Source: Callaeas wilsoni (taxonomy: Eukaryota; Chordata; Aves; Passeriformes; Callaeidae). Taken from it: a stretch of DNA of 64,000 nucleotides. The stretch covers positions 496,001 to 560,000 of the forward strand of contig VWPU01000905.1 in NCBI GenBank assembly GCA_013398955.1, read 5' to 3'. The notes beneath the pieces are model-generated. The model made no database searches. It saw only the letters and a list, made by a program, of their open reading frames with translations, and was not told where the DNA came from. Shown here piece by piece: positions 48,869 through 62,390 of the stretch. A program made the position numbers and the translations under genes. Within the stretch, counting starts at the first letter, position 1; every line of letters begins with the position of its first letter.

Positions 48869-50285
48869 ACAAACAAACAAAACCCAAAAAAAGACAAAGC
48901 CCCCAAGAGCAAACAGCACTCTCAATCTACTGACCATCACAGGTGTGAAGAAGCAGTTCCCCCCACTAAATGTTAAATTTCAGAAAGAGCACTTTCATGT
49001 GGGGAGCAACACCAGAATAAATGTATTTCTACGTATGGATCATCCAGGTCACTTTGTGACAGATATATGCAGTTCCTTCACACCATGCGTAAAGTGCATC
49101 CCTGACTGCACTGCAGCCCAACATTTGAAACAGGAGAGGGACAAAATCTCTACTTTGTCAAATCTGATGATATTTTTATGTGTGCATTAAGTTTCCTGAA
49201 TAAATATATTTAAATTAACAGCTGTAGCCCCAGTGTCTTCCTTGAATCTGACTGTGACGTGAGAAAGATTGTAACATCTCAGTTTTCACATCTGTAAATT
49301 GAGGATGATGTTATTTACTAACCTTCTTGCTGAAGCTGTGCACATTCATTTGCTGTCTTGCTGCCTTTTATACTGGCCTTTTAAATTATACAGGCAACAT
49401 TTAAGTGATAAATATTTATAGCAAAAAAGCAAAGCATGATGGGCATCTGCTCATAGACTGATGTTCTTATCACTGAAAGGGCTATAAAATACAGTAGCTT
49501 TCACTTTTGGGTTCAACATAATTCTTAGGCCATTCCTTTCAAAGAAGCAGTGGGTAAGAACTACAAATGAGCTGTATTTTCCTTCAACACATTTATATTT
49601 TGTCTTCTTTTTTTTTTTTTTCCACCTCTTTTTTGGTTTTGAAATCCTAATACAAATGGAAGAAAAAATCATTTTGACTTCACTTATGCATCAAAACCGG
49701 TCATAAGTGTATCAACCTATTCTGGCATAGTTCAGATATAGTTCTGGTATAGCTATCATTATGCCCTCTCTTCTGCGGGTTTCAAAACACACATATATTT
49801 TCATATTTTCAAGTTACTGACAGTGTTCTTTACCCTACTACAGAAAAGCAGCATCACAATGTTTCCCCTAACTACACTATTTTTTTGGTTTTTTTTTTAA
49901 TTTCTTTTACTTGAAACACTGTAAATATTTATAAAAATACTTCAAATACCCAATTTCATGATTTTTACTATCGCTCCCCCGAGGAAAAAATCGTGCACAT
50001 TCTCAAGGAGTCTGTTAGATATAGGTACATTTTTTTATCATGGCACACATGATGAAGCCACCTTGCAGAGCAGGGCACTACAGGCCCCATTCCCAAACAC
50101 CGGCACAAACACCTGCTGCAGTCTCACAGCACACGAGTGTCCCTGCAGTAGCAAATGGGACACAGACATGGACCATGTGTTCCCTCCTTTTCCTGGCATT
50201 GGACTGCTGTTATAGAGCTAGGGACAAGTCCTCTTTTCTTCCTTCCTCATTTCATTACACTGCCATGTCACAGTCTTTAGTTTTG
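48869..50285. other. AT-rich noncoding sequence starting with a short A/C tract
   Basis: 48871-48905 is a short CAAA/CCC tract. The rest holds no recognised gene. A 14-base T run is at about 49608-49621. The region 50040-50220 is somewhat GC-richer but unrecognised. Confidence 0.45.
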
Positions 50286-51530
50286 GAATCTTAGAATGCA
50301 TGGGGTGGGAATGGACCATAATGATCATCTAGTTCCAACCTCCACTGCTATGGACAGGGCCACTTCCCGCTAGACCAGGCCACTCAAGGCCTTATCCACA
50401 CTGGCTTTGAACAGTGTTGGGTTTGAAGTATCCGCAACCTCTCTGGGCAATCTCTTTCTGTGTCCCATCACTCTCACAGTAAAGAATTTCTTCCACATAT
50501 CTAACCTACATTTCTCCTCTTTCAATTTGTACCCACTGCTCCTTATGCTATCACTACAGTTCCTGATGTAGAGTCCCTCTCTGGCTTTCTGGTAGGCCCA
50601 TTTCACATACTGGATGACTGCTGTGAGGTCTCCACATAACCTCCTCTTCTCCAGGCTGAACAGCCCCAACTTTCTCAGCCCGTCTTCACATGGGAAATGC
50701 TCCAGAGCTCTTGTCAACTTCATGGCCCTCCTCTGGACTTGCTCCAAGAGTTCCATGTCCTTCTTATGTTGGGGGCACCAGAACTGTACCCTGTACTCCA
50801 GGTGGGTCTCACAAGAGCAGAGTAGAGGCGGAGAATCACCTCCTTCGACCTGCTGCTTTGGATGCACTGCACTGGATCCCACTGGCTTTCTGTGTTGTGA
50901 GCGCACACTGCCGGCTCACGGTGAGATTTTCACCAACCATCACCCTCAAGTCTTGCTCTGCAGGGATGCTCTCAATCAGTTCTCTGCCCTGCCTGTGGGT
51001 GTGTCTGGGATTTTCATGACCAAGGCACAGGACTTTGCACTTCGCTTTGTTAAATCTCATGAGGTTTTCATTGGCCACCATTTAGGTCTGTCAAGGCTGA
51101 GGCATAGAAGTCGTTCAGCACCTCAGCCTTCTCTTTGTCCAGGATAGCCAGGTGTCCTGTTTCCTTGTGGAGAGGGCCCACATATCCCTTGTCTTTCTTT
51201 TGCTTTCAACATTTCTACAGAAATTCTTCTTGTTATCCTTGATATCCCTGGCAATGTTCAGCTCTAACTGGGCCTTGTCTTCCCTAACCTTGTCCCTAGC
51301 TTCCCATATACTTTCTATGTACTCTTCCCAGGCCACCTGTCCTAATTTCTACCTTATGAAAAATTTTTTTGCTTGAGTTTTTTCAGCAGCTTCTTATCCA
51401 TTCTTGGAGGCCTCCTGGCATTTTTGCCCAATTACTTCCTTGTTGGGGTGCCCTGCTCCTGAGCTTGGAGGAGGTGATCCTTGAAAATCAGCCAACATAC
51501 CTGGGCCCCTCTGCCCTCTTTCTGCTTTTC
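50286..51530 (-). mobile_element. CR1 LINE, long copy with internal deletion of the RT core
   Basis: Best-preserved CR1 of the window. The 3' terminus is at 50286-50300 ('gaatcttagaatgcatgggg'). Read on the minus strand from the high end, 51530-51090 encodes the ORF2 linker before RT (a frame at 51115-51336 shows [19 protein letters not shown] and [20 protein letters not shown]). Then at about 51080-51088 it jumps directly to the segment after RT motif C ([20 protein letters not shown], 50836-51081). The C-terminal portion follows (178-codon frame at 50370-50906: YRVQFWCPQHKKDMELLEQV, LGLFSLEKRRLCGDL, HRKRLPREVADTSNP). RT motifs A, B and C are absent, so it can never have mobilised autonomously in this form. 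The antisense 177-codon plus-strand frame at 50614-51147 is a shadow. Confidence 0.95.
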
Positions 51531-52779
51531 ACCTCACACAGGTGTGCAAAAACTCCAGAGCAATGGATGATGTTCCAACTGTGTTTTATATCACCTTAAA
51601 GAAATGGTTTCATGTTAGGCAAGTGCCACGCTTCAGCACCAGCAGTAGGAAATCTATACTGGTGCCCTTCAGAGAGAAGTTAGCGCTAGGATGACTGGCA
51701 AACAGATACCAAGCTTAAATCTAGAAGTGGCTTGCACTTTAAAAAATGTTCTTTGTGGTTGATTTTCTCTAGCAAATTTTGTTATTTAGTTGTTAAAATC
51801 ATTTCTGTTAAACATGCTTCCAGTAGATATAGTAGCAGGAAGTAGCACAAATTTTTCAGGCATCAGACTCAAGATTCATACAGTCACACAGGAAGAACCT
51901 GCAAAAATCAATACATGGCTTGAGACTATGGCGAACAAGCCAACAGATTGCAGCATTTTTTAATAACTTCTGTGGAAAAGACAAATCATGCCTCTAAACA
52001 CTGCATGGTTCCTAATACATACCAGAACTTACAGGATAAATTTGGTTTGGGTGTTGTGAGATCATCTAATTATCAAAGGCAAACAAATAACATAGACTGT
52101 TTCAAATGAAAAATTAACCATTTGGAGAAATCAGTTAATCAAAATTAGTTCCTGACATCTAATAGAGGCATTAAAGTTTCCTTAAATGAATCAAATGAAC
52201 TTTATATGACAAAATAAAAAAAGGAAAAGAAAAATCCTCAACTTAATTATAATATAAACAAAAAAAAAAGAAACTCACAAAACAGCACCTCACATGACTA
52301 AGTAAATGAGGAAAGATTCTGTTGGTTTAAAAGATTCATGAATGAGAATGTGTTGAAACATTCAGAAACATAGGAAAATGAATTTTTGTTTATTTATTTG
52401 CAATGATTATGCTAGCAAGATGCATACAAAGCCTTCTTATTCATGAAAAATATACCTTAGAGCGATACAGTAACAACATCAAAAAAACTCTTGAAAATCC
52501 CTGGTAAACCTTTTGGGTGACCCAAACCCTCAGAAAGCAGCAGTGAACAGAACGATGTTGGCAAAACTACCTAGGACAGGATATTTTCTGATAAATCTTC
52601 CAGGACATGTTGAAAGAAGACTGGGTCATCCACATGACACAAAAAATATTGGAGAGATCAGGGAAAAAGATTGTTTAAGACTTGCACATATGCTCTCACT
52701 GACATAAAATGCTATAGGAGAATATCTGGTGAAAGACAAGGCTTTGCTGCTGGCAATCAAAACCTTACCTACCTCTTAG
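51531..52779. other. AT-rich noncoding sequence
   Basis: No gene or repeat is recognised. Confidence 0.5.
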
Positions 52780-53440
52780 AACTGGCTAAATGTGCCAGTT
52801 TGGACACAAATCCGGGAGGAAACAACCCGGGGGGGGCGTCTCTGTCTCTCTCTCCTCCCTGCCAGGCAAGCAGGCCCCGGCAGCACCTCCTCCATGGGAT
52901 CAGGAAAATAATTTCTCGAACGAAAGTGAAAAAAACTATTGATTTAACAAACAGAGTCTCCCGCTGAAAAAAGGAAAAAAAGGATATTGAAACCCCCTCC
53001 CCTGTCCCCTACAAGAGGACTATGGATTTTAGAGTTCTTTCTGTAGGTAAAACCTGCAGTCCTGAGCTGGGCCGGGCCAGGCAGGGTCCGACGATCCCCC
53101 TTGGAGGGTCCCGCCGAGCAGGTCTGGAGACGACAGCTGGTCTCGGATGAAAAGCAAGCCAAAAACAATCCAAAAAGGAAAAGAAGCCGCTGAGGCAGAT
53201 CACAGTCCCTTCTCCGCTGAAAGCCGAAGAGACTATAGAGCAAAACACGTCCAACCAACAAAAGTTGTCAGAGCAGGAGAGAAAAGAATGCAAACATTCT
53301 AGCTGCAAGGTCAAGCTAGCCGATTTGAAGAGTTCTCTCGGCTTCTCTCTCCTCCCTTTGCAATTTAAAGGTACACTAGAAAGCAAGCAGGCAATGGGGA
53401 ATACAGTACGGTCATAGAATCACCCCAAGACACTAAACTA
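52780..53440 (-). mobile_element. Probable LTR of an avian endogenous retrovirus, minus strand
   Basis: A GC-rich insert of ~650 bases has sharp edges in AT-rich sequence, CpG content higher than its surroundings, and wording that I associate with a bird LTR. On the minus strand it would begin near 53440 and end near 52785 (about '...cactttagcca'-like, with 'aactggctaaatgtgccagt' on the plus strand). Low-complexity patches include an 8-G run near 52831 and CTCTCTCC units. The minus-strand frames at 52944-53261 and 53009-53386 (105 and 125 codons) overlap in different phases and have no recognisable domain. Fewer visible decay signs than the CR1 copies suggest it is younger. No poly(A) signal or target duplication was confirmed, so the LTR call is moderate. 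Confidence 0.55.
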
Positions 53441-54195
53441 GCAGGTTTCCTCATTTGGTGCTATCTATTGACTCCTTTAACATTGTGGACCATAAGTAAA
53501 GAATATTGACCTAAAATCCCTGCAAATAAAGTAGCATTGAATGAGAAAGCTTATAAATGAGACAAAGACTGTGTCCTGCTCTCACCAGGACACGAAAGGC
53601 AAAAGTAGTCTAAATCTACTGAGAATTGGAAAATGAGGCCTCCAATTGGTATGCTGCAACTGGAGAAGGAGAATTTTATTATATTTTCATTCTTCTTAGC
53701 AGCATGGGCATTACTAACCAGGAAATTATAATCAACATGGAGTCTGTTAATTCTTGGATTATAATTTTTCCAAAGTAACAAGGAACAGTGGTGTAATTAT
53801 TGCCTTGGAGCAACAAAATACAATGCCAGCATGTAAAATGCTGTTTGATTTTGAATTAGAAGGATCTGTATCTATAAATCTTTACACAGATTTATTTTGT
53901 GCAATGAAAAATTTATCAGCAACTGGACATGAAATACACATGAATAAAAAAAAAGTTTTGAGAAGTTGCCAGAAGGACTTTTTGTTGTTCTACATATTAG
54001 TAACTCATTTAAAACTTGTATCCCTTCTCTTTCTTAGGTCTGCCTTAGAAGAGTTTTAACTTTGCTTGCTCAGAAATCAAGTCTGTTTCACCTAAGATAA
54101 TTAGAATATTTCATAAGGGGGCACATCTTATGTACATCTGCACAATAGATATAACTTGGCTGAAAAATTACTGGTATGTTTTAGTGCTCATACTC
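53441..54195. other. AT-rich noncoding sequence
   Basis: No gene is recognised. The 101-codon plus-strand frame at 53754-54059 shows no domain. Confidence 0.45.
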
Positions 54196-54218
54196 TTTTT
54201 TTTTTTTTTTTTTTTTTT
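54196..54218 (+). repeat. Poly(T) run
   Basis: Twenty-three consecutive T. No retroposed body is recognised next to it. Confidence 0.95.
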
Positions 54219-54423
54219 GTTACTACTTTATCCCACAAGTTTAGCTGCAAGAGGGAGATATATTACAGCCTCACAGTGATGTCTAGATAATAGGCTTCTA
54301 AAATACTTTTACATCTTTATCATGGTAAATTATAGAGTGAGGAACACAAAAATGAAGAATTAATACTATTGGATTAATGACAGGTGAGATGACCTGATGC
54401 CTGCCAGGATTTCTTTATGACTA

Positions 54424-54497
54424 ACCTAAAAACAGCCAAAAATCCAAACAAACCCAAAACCTCTACCAAAACAAACACACACACATACACACACAGA
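54424..54497 (+). repeat. A/C-rich tract grading into (CA)n
   Basis: CCAAA/CAAAC units are followed by a short CACACA microsatellite (about 54473-54496). This is the same compositional type as the tracts at 42680, 48871 and 23044. Confidence 0.88.
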
Positions 54498-56309
54498 TTG
54501 CCTATATAAAGTTTTCTGAATCCCTCTCTCCCTCCCCAAAAGCAATAAGTAGAAAGGTGTACTGCAGAACATACAAAAGACTAATGCTGGATCCTTAAAT
54601 TGCTCTTTCTAGAGCCAGATTAAAGTCCAAAAGATTTGTGCCTTCATTTTATATATTATGAAATGAATTTTTGTGCATTTCCTCTGAACTCTTCATTGGG
54701 AAAGAAGACTGGCTAAACCACAACTAGTTTACTTCTTATCCTGATTTGTCTGGCCCCTCTCCACTCTGAGGGGAAAGGGAGCTGAATGAAATAAAATAAA
54801 GATAACCTTTTTCTTCACACTGCATAAAATCAAAATTAATCACTGAAAACTACTTCAGATGTGGGAAGTAACACTTTACCTATGAGCCCCTAAACTCCAA
54901 CTGTGTTTCAGACAGCAGTAATGATGCACTTCTTTGTCAGGAAAACTCTGAAATTAAGTAAAAAGCTCTCTCCCCCCAAATATCTATTTCTTTTACCTTA
55001 CGAAGAAGAACTTGGTAAGTAAAATCCATGATATAATAAACTTGTCTTTATTTAGCAATAAAGTTTACCATGTAAAGCAATAATGCATTTGTGAGATCAA
55101 AAGCCCTGCTTCGGACAGAGCTCTTGATGATGGATGTGTCCCTCGCTCCAACCCTATATTCTGTTTTTTAGTAAGTGTAATAGCTCTGACTCCACGGATA
55201 TAAATGTTCTCAACTGATTAGATTAGTTAAATGCCAACTCTCACTTTGGGATCTCAAGGCTGCAGTAGTTGCTATTAAGCTATTGATTAGAAGGTAGGGC
55301 TAAAATGCCAAGGTTCACAAACACTGGGAGTCCCTCCTCTCCCAGTCTGTTTTTTAAACCTTGAGAAATTCAAGGTATGAGTCTTTTCCTTCATCTACAA
55401 CCATGACCATTTATACTACATATGAAGAAAATTCAATCAAATAAATTAGCTAGATGAAGGGTCCCATCTAATTGAGCAGAACCATACATTTAACCCTGCT
55501 GCAACCTGGAGAATCACGCAGAACATGAAAGAAAAATTTTAAATTTGACCATAGTCTTAACCGGTATGTTTCTGATAGCTGTAGGTTTGGACTTAATTAG
55601 ACAGGGAAAAGTAAACAGACATCAGTATTATTGGTTTGCTTTTAACATGCTAGCACTATTGTTATATTTTATTCTTCTGCAATGTACCACCAAAAAATTG
55701 ATCTTTCTAGTAACAAATATAAATTGTGTCTCTCTTACTGTTTTGAAATGGTGACAGATTTTCTATTATCTTCACATTCCAACACTGATGACAACAACTG
55801 AGCCCTTTCCAGAGTTAGACATTTTTTTCCTCATTTGATTTCTGATCCAATGTAGATACTTAACATTCTTCACACACACTGAAAAGAAATAAAATATGAA
55901 TTTTAAGGTTCTCAGTGGAATTTTTGTTTAATTTTAATGAGCTATCAGGCTATATGTACCCTTGACAGGAAAGAAAGTTGAAACATGCTTCATTCACATT
56001 TAGATTTGAAATGAGTGATCCTAATGATTCACTGAAAACAAAACCTCAACAGATAAAGAACAACTAATTATGTTACCAAGGCAAGGCAAGGATCCTGAGA
56101 AGTTCAAAATGTAACATTTTCTGAAAAACTGTTACCACAGATGACACTTATAAAAAAAGAGTATATAATGTAGCTTAAGGTAGTATTTTTGGGAAAAGTT
56201 TGTTTATATCAAATATCTGAAAGTGGCTAGTGATATATTTCTCTGTAAAACACATAAAAATGGTTAATGTCAGATATAAACTTCTATACATTATTCTGCC
56301 GTCGTTTCT
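54498..56309. other. AT-rich noncoding sequence
   Basis: No gene is recognised. The plus-strand frame at 55545-55754 (69 codons) has a hydrophobic stretch but no start context or conserved motif. Confidence 0.45.
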
Positions 56310-56480
56310 TAATTCTGACCTGGGGAGACCTCTAGGGGTGAGAGGTTGATTCTGTTCTTGGTGTCCCTGCTGAGACTGCCGGCTGGGGAGCCAGCAGCCC
56401 TGGACGGCCTGAGACCTACGCTTCTTCCCGCTGTGGCCCCAGAACTGTACACATCCTTCAACAAAGATTTTGTCAACAGC
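56310..56480. other. Small unexplained GC-rich patch
   Basis: About 170 bases of GC-rich sequence are set in AT-rich flanks and overlap a 109-codon minus-strand frame (56175-56504, starts MIRDQAWWAVDKIFVEG). I do not recognise a domain. It may be an LTR fragment or a retroposed piece, and I cannot support a gene. Confidence 0.4.
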
Positions 56481-59400
56481 CCACCATGCTTGGTCTCTAA
56501 TCAAAAAGTCATCCCACGCTAGTAAATATTACAGGTTGTATAGAACAGCATAATAATTATTATTTGTAATTGTAGTTTATTTGAAAAGTATGAAATTTTC
56601 CCATTGTCATGATTTTAATTTATAGTGCATTTTGAAATGCATTCCCATCACATTCCAGGACTCCCAAAACACTGAATACAATGCAACACATTGCACACTC
56701 AAAAATATTAACAATTTCTTTTCAATTATGCAGTCCTTATGTCCTGAATCAGTGGACTAAAGAGAGCTCAAACTGTATAAGTTTTCCAATATCTCAGATC
56801 ATGTTATATTTGCCTGTGTCTAAAAAGAAACTCAGGTAATAAATTATCTTCAGTTGTTTTATTTTATTCATTCTGCATATAAATTTGAAAGACTGAGGAA
56901 GTATTTGAATTGTAAACTGCACATTGATGTGTGAGGGGTTTTTTAATTGGTGGGGTATCCAAATACTTTTTTTAAATGCATGTAGAACAGCACTACCTAA
57001 TGATGTAACTTCCCCATGATGTACTCTTTCAATGGAGAGTAAATGCAGAGCAGTAGGAAGGACAGAGCCAGGAGTGAGCCCAGGGCTGCCCACATTCATC
57101 CCACTCCCCATTTAGAAGATGATAATGAATCAGGTGCCTAATACATATGCTAAAGTTCTCTTTTCATGTTCAGCGTTCTCTTTAGAGCAAGGAGGGAGTG
57201 AAGAATTAATTGCGTAAATTGAGGAAGGCCAACTCTGATCCCAGGTCAGGGACCTGCTGCTTCTTCAGCTGATACATATCTATCAGTCTATAGAGAATGA
57301 AGTTATCACAACATTGTTTCACACTCTAAATTAAAACCTAAAAAATCCGTGAAGGAGGCAGAATTCAGAATCAGCATATGTATACATCTTTGTATATATA
57401 TAACACATAAAACATTCTACGTTTATGACACACCATCATTTTAAACCTTCCACTGTTCTGCATTCAGATAAAAGTTGCTTAAAGAGTAGCTTTAAATACA
57501 GAAAGATCAGGCAGTTGCTAGGAGAATTACTATTTCTCTTTCTGCTTTGTCGATATCATGATGTTGGAATACAAAAAAGAAGAAAATAAAAATAGATTCC
57601 CACTGCTGCCTCCACAGTGTGGGTAAGGAAGGGCAGGTAAATGCAAGGCAGAAACCTACCCCTTCTCTGTACAATCAAGAGAGAAAGCCTGCTCTGCAGG
57701 ATCCTCCCTATAGATCTTGATCTTCGTTCTGTCTGTTTTCCCTACATTTCTCACTTTTCTGTCTTTTCTGCCACAGCTAAGAGCTAGCCCTCATTTTTTT
57801 GACCAAGAAAATTTGCATTCTGTTTATGCTTCTGAGAGGCTTTGGGTCAGGCCGACTGAACCATCTTTGCTTTGAAAACAGGCAAACAGCACCCCACACC
57901 AGACAAACCTCCCCTTTATTCCCCTTGCAGTGAAAGCACATAAACAATATCTCTTTCTGCAGAGTGCACAGAGTGTTCTAGAGCCCATTACGACTGATAA
58001 GCAATGCCTAGATAGTTCTTGCCTCAAGAGCCATTATCCAACGTATTCATTGGGTAGACTAATATAAAGGTCTTTAACTGGCCCCAACAGTGGCAGTGTA
58101 TCTACAAGATTCCCACCCATTTGGCCATTGAAGTTATACAGCCTCACCAAGTGGATGATTTCACCAGCAAAGGCATGCCTTTAAAAGGATAAACTGCATC
58201 AACACTGGATTTTTTCAAATTTCATGTTTCTTTGGGATTAAAGTAATAAAAACAAAATGCTTATGTCTGAAATAGCTAGGCTCGTGATGAGACCCAGGTG
58301 GACTTTTTCTCCTGAAACAACTTCATTGTGTATAAGATACTTATAAGATTCTTATTCTACCTATTGTCTTCCATCTCATGTGCCACTCTAGACAGCTCAC
58401 TTTGCCTTTCAAGACCTCCTTTCTTCCATCCTCATATTTCAACTCTTCACACATCAATGTTTCTCGATCCACATATGTAGTGTCAGAAGCCTCAAAATCT
58501 TAAACACATTTCAGTAGAATATAAGGCCATACAAAATCTTTTCCAGAACAGCCAACCTCTACCAAAACACAAGATGACTAGAATATAAAATATCTTTTAC
58601 TGTTAGTTGAATAAAACAGAAAAGGTCTATTGTTTTCAGATTGAATACTTAACAAATATGCTTTACATACACTACATTTGCATTGCATGATGTGATACAT
58701 CCATTCCAGGCCATGTTTACCTCCAGCAGTTTTTCTTTGCACCTGCATCCAATTCCAATTAAAAGAATCATGGTGCTGCTATTGGCAGCTGACTCAAGAT
58801 TCAAGGTAAAATAATAAAGTCCATGAAAGCTTCTCTGTGAGACACAGTATCCATGATAGGCTTGATTACAGTTCACTGTATATTTTGTTTTAAAAGGTGC
58901 TCGTCATCAGTGAAGGGGGCCGTCTGCTCACTGTTTTGTTCTAGACCAATGAAAAACTGCATAACTAAATGAATCAAAGATGGAGCTGTCTCTGGAAGTC
59001 ACTGAGAATGACCAGCTGAGGGAAAAATTCAATATAATAACATAACCAACTACATGGCACAGAATTAAAAAAAGAAAAATAGAGTAATTGGAAAGTCATC
59101 CTAGAAAAGTTCAAAAATTAGGGGTTGAGGATTTGTGGTTTTTTTTTTGTCAGACCTTTTAAGGACTAAGCCAGCAAATCTGACTTCTCTCTATTTCAAA
59201 AGTTTCTTTGTTCCTTGTGCTGTAATAAGATTGTTTTTTAGAAATGGGAAAGTCATTAGTGATTTTTGGTAACATCACTTTAAGGAAAAGCTGCAGACAG
59301 TTCTGCTTCAAGGATCTGGCCAGACTGGGTTTTTGTCACAACTTATTAGTAAAAAAGTTACCATCTCAGTGTTTGATGGCTGTGTTGAAACTGCTGCTCA

Positions 59401-60502
59401 GAAACGAGGAGTGTCTCTCTGTTACTGCTACAGCTTCTATATCACTACCTGAGCAGTTCACCATCTTTGACATATTATCTACAACTTCTTGAAGCAAGGT
59501 AGAGCATACTTTTACAACTAGTAAAATGAGAAACACAAATCATGCATAATCTATAGTATGTAAACCAGCAAATTCTACCACATTCCAGGTTGCTTCTGCT
59601 AAGCCTCAGTTTTCTCTTAAGTAGAAATCAACAAACCAGCTTTTCTTGATTATGTTAATGAATCAGGACAAGGGAAAGGAAGTAGTTACTATCCCCAAAT
59701 CAGCAAATGGGACTGCAGAATAGATGTATTCTTCCTAAAATTGTTCCTGCACTATATAACACAGATGATGTAACTACATATACATTGTGTTTTCCTTTCT
59801 TTCTAAAAGTGTAATCCCTTGCCTACTCAGGTATGTATCTTCCTGTTACCTACATCATGTCCTTGTCTGCTGTTTGTTAGGAGGCTTGCTAGATTTCTGA
59901 GTAATATTCTTGATTAGAAACAGCTATCCTCTATTTCCCCTTTCAAAGGCAATTTAAAGTAATGAACAAGGACTATGTGCAATCATCTGTCAGGAAAGTC
60001 CAATACTTTTGGGGTTTTTTTCTACTTTTTTAAAATTTTAATACAAATCCAGTGTTAATGGTTTCCTCAGACAGTGATATCCAATGATATTATTAATTGT
60101 GCTTTTAGACTGAACACCTAGTGGCAGACATTGCAGGGGCTAAACAACAAGTTTTGTCACAGAAATAATTTAATTTTCCTGTAAATTAAAAAGTAATTTC
60201 CATATTTCAAGATACTGAGCATGCCTGGGCAGAAAATATAAAATTTCTGTATGCCTTTCTTTCCACATCATTCTCATAATTTGAGAGTATGACATCAGTC
60301 TTGAGTTCAGTTATAGTCAAAATATGCACAGACTTAGAGTTTTCAGGTGGTTTATATTACGTAATATTTAGATACACAGTTTATTAGGTCACACTGCAAC
60401 AAAGGACTTAGAATAAAAGCTTTGAATGGCCTACTCTGTGAGGACCTTAGATCACCTTGTTATTTATTAATGCTTCATGTTTGAAATTCCATTCAGGAGT
60501 TT
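56481..60502. other. AT-rich noncoding sequence
   Basis: No gene or family-level repeat is recognised over about 4 kb. Confidence 0.5.
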
Positions 60503-60560
60503 CTATATACATATGCATATACATATACATATACGTATACATATACATATACATATATAT
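60503..60560 (+). repeat. (CATATA)n hexanucleotide microsatellite
   Basis: About nine imperfect units of CATATA/CATATG/CGTATA run from 60503 to 60560 and end in a TATATA/T run. They produce the I/Y/H-rich open frames at 60457-60690 and 60477-60668, which are artefacts. Confidence 0.95.
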
Positions 60561-62390
60561 TTTTTTAAAAAATTATTTAACAGAAAAAGTTATGCAAACT
60601 CCCATAGTGAGACAGAACCTGCATTTAAGTCATGGGTTGCCAGCAGCAAAAGTCACTACAGAGATTAATGAAAACAAGATGTTATCCTAGAAAATGCTGT
60701 AGTCATTCAAAATCTCTTCAGAGAGAAGATCTCAATATGGCTCCATGGTAATTGCAGGCAAATGTCAACTTGGCATATTTAGCTGCAGTTAAACATCATC
60801 AGGGAAAAAAACCCCACAGCTCTGTATCAGGCTTTGGCAGAACATCCATTATGGCTAACTGTCATATATTTCGGGAATCTCATTCTACAGTCAAGTGGCA
60901 GAGAGATTGCTTGTTTTTGTGTTTTCTCAGATTTCTAGAATTTGAGCTTAACAGCTTTTACCAAGACAGAGGGATCAGGTGAATTGATTTTCTTGTCAGA
61001 TACATGTTTTATTAACCACTCAAAGTGGTAGGAGACCTCCAATTAATCCTCTGAGAGCAGGAAGGGTTGCCCAGTTGAGATATACAGTAAACCAATGTGC
61101 TTCTCCTAACAGGAAATTATTATAGCCATCAAAGAAGCCAACTTCAGAAAAAAAAGAATGGAAATGTTCTCCCTCAGCATTAAGCATGCTTTGCAGAGAC
61201 ATCAATCTGAGACTCTCCCCAGGAGTTCATGAGAAAGACACATATATATACAAGAGAGGTCTTTAATTTCACAAATATTTCAAGATAAGGGTGAGCTCAC
61301 AAATTTTCATGTCTTGAATTTATTTTTGAAAGTGCCTTTTTGAATGGAAATTTGTCCATATTCACATGTTCACATACAGTTAAAAAACTGGCATCTTTTA
61401 TTTTCAAATTTAATGTAATAAATACATCAATTATTCTTTTCAATTGTTTCAATTTCTGGTTCAACTGCACCAAAGACAGCAGGAGTCCTAACATCAGAAT
61501 CAGTTTCTCATATTGGTGCTGGCCTTTGAGGACTGGGTTCTGATGCTCTTGCATGTGCTGACTGACAGGTCTCAGGTCAGGTTGTTCCAAAGTGTCATGA
61601 CAAGGAATAAAAAAAACATGTTGAGCAACAGGCATGACATATGGCCTCAGTGTTCCTCAGTCTTGGGAGCTCTGTTCTAGTGATATGGACACAGTTCTAG
61701 TCAGGCCAGAAAATAACACATTTTAAGGCCTGGGCATTCACTTCAAGAATGGAAACATCAGAAGCCACACAAGAAGTGAAGTGATGCAAAGAGAACAGAA
61801 AATACTTCTCACTCTTCTTCCATATGAGAGCTTTAAAATGAACCAAGTAACGAACAGAGAGGTGCTTGCTCCCACTCTCCTAAAGTATCCAACAGGGAAA
61901 TAGTAGCTCAGGTTAGATTCTGAGATGAAAGAGTCTGATCCCACACCCTCTGTGGCCTAAGCTAGTCCTCCATTATATTATGAGTAGCTAACCAGCACTT
62001 ATGGCCTTATGTACTTCGACTACACTGAAATGTTAAGGCATGTTGAGAAACTTGATGTAAAGCAATCGTTTTGGGGCATGTAAGTTAACACCTACTGAGA
62101 TAAATGGGCTTGTTCTCATTTCTCAGAGCTTTGATGTCAGTCTGCAGGTATAAGGAGGGATCACTTCACTTGCATTCAGGAAAAGACTGCCTTCTGCCTC
62201 ACTCCCGAAAACTAAAACTAATTGTAAAGTGAAAAAGATATTGATTGCCTCAGACAGTTCTGAGGACACCAGGCAGCTCTAGTTAAATCTTGACTGGTGG
62301 GAACTGCTGACAAAATTAAAAAATATTAGCATTCTGAAAATGAATGGGCTTAACTTGACCATCAGCCACTGAAACCATGTCGACTACAGC

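Noticed and set aside
50614..51147. 177-codon plus-strand open frame as a gene
   Set aside because: It is antisense to a CR1 ORF2 relic; the opposite strand carries the recognisable CR1 protein segments.
52944..53386. 105- and 125-codon minus-strand frames as a secreted or membrane protein gene
   Set aside because: They overlap in different phases inside a GC-rich LTR-like insert and have no recognisable motif. Hydrophobic runs come from TTT/CTT-rich sequence.
60457..60690. Membrane-like open frame rich in I and Y
   Set aside because: It is translation of the CATATA microsatellite.
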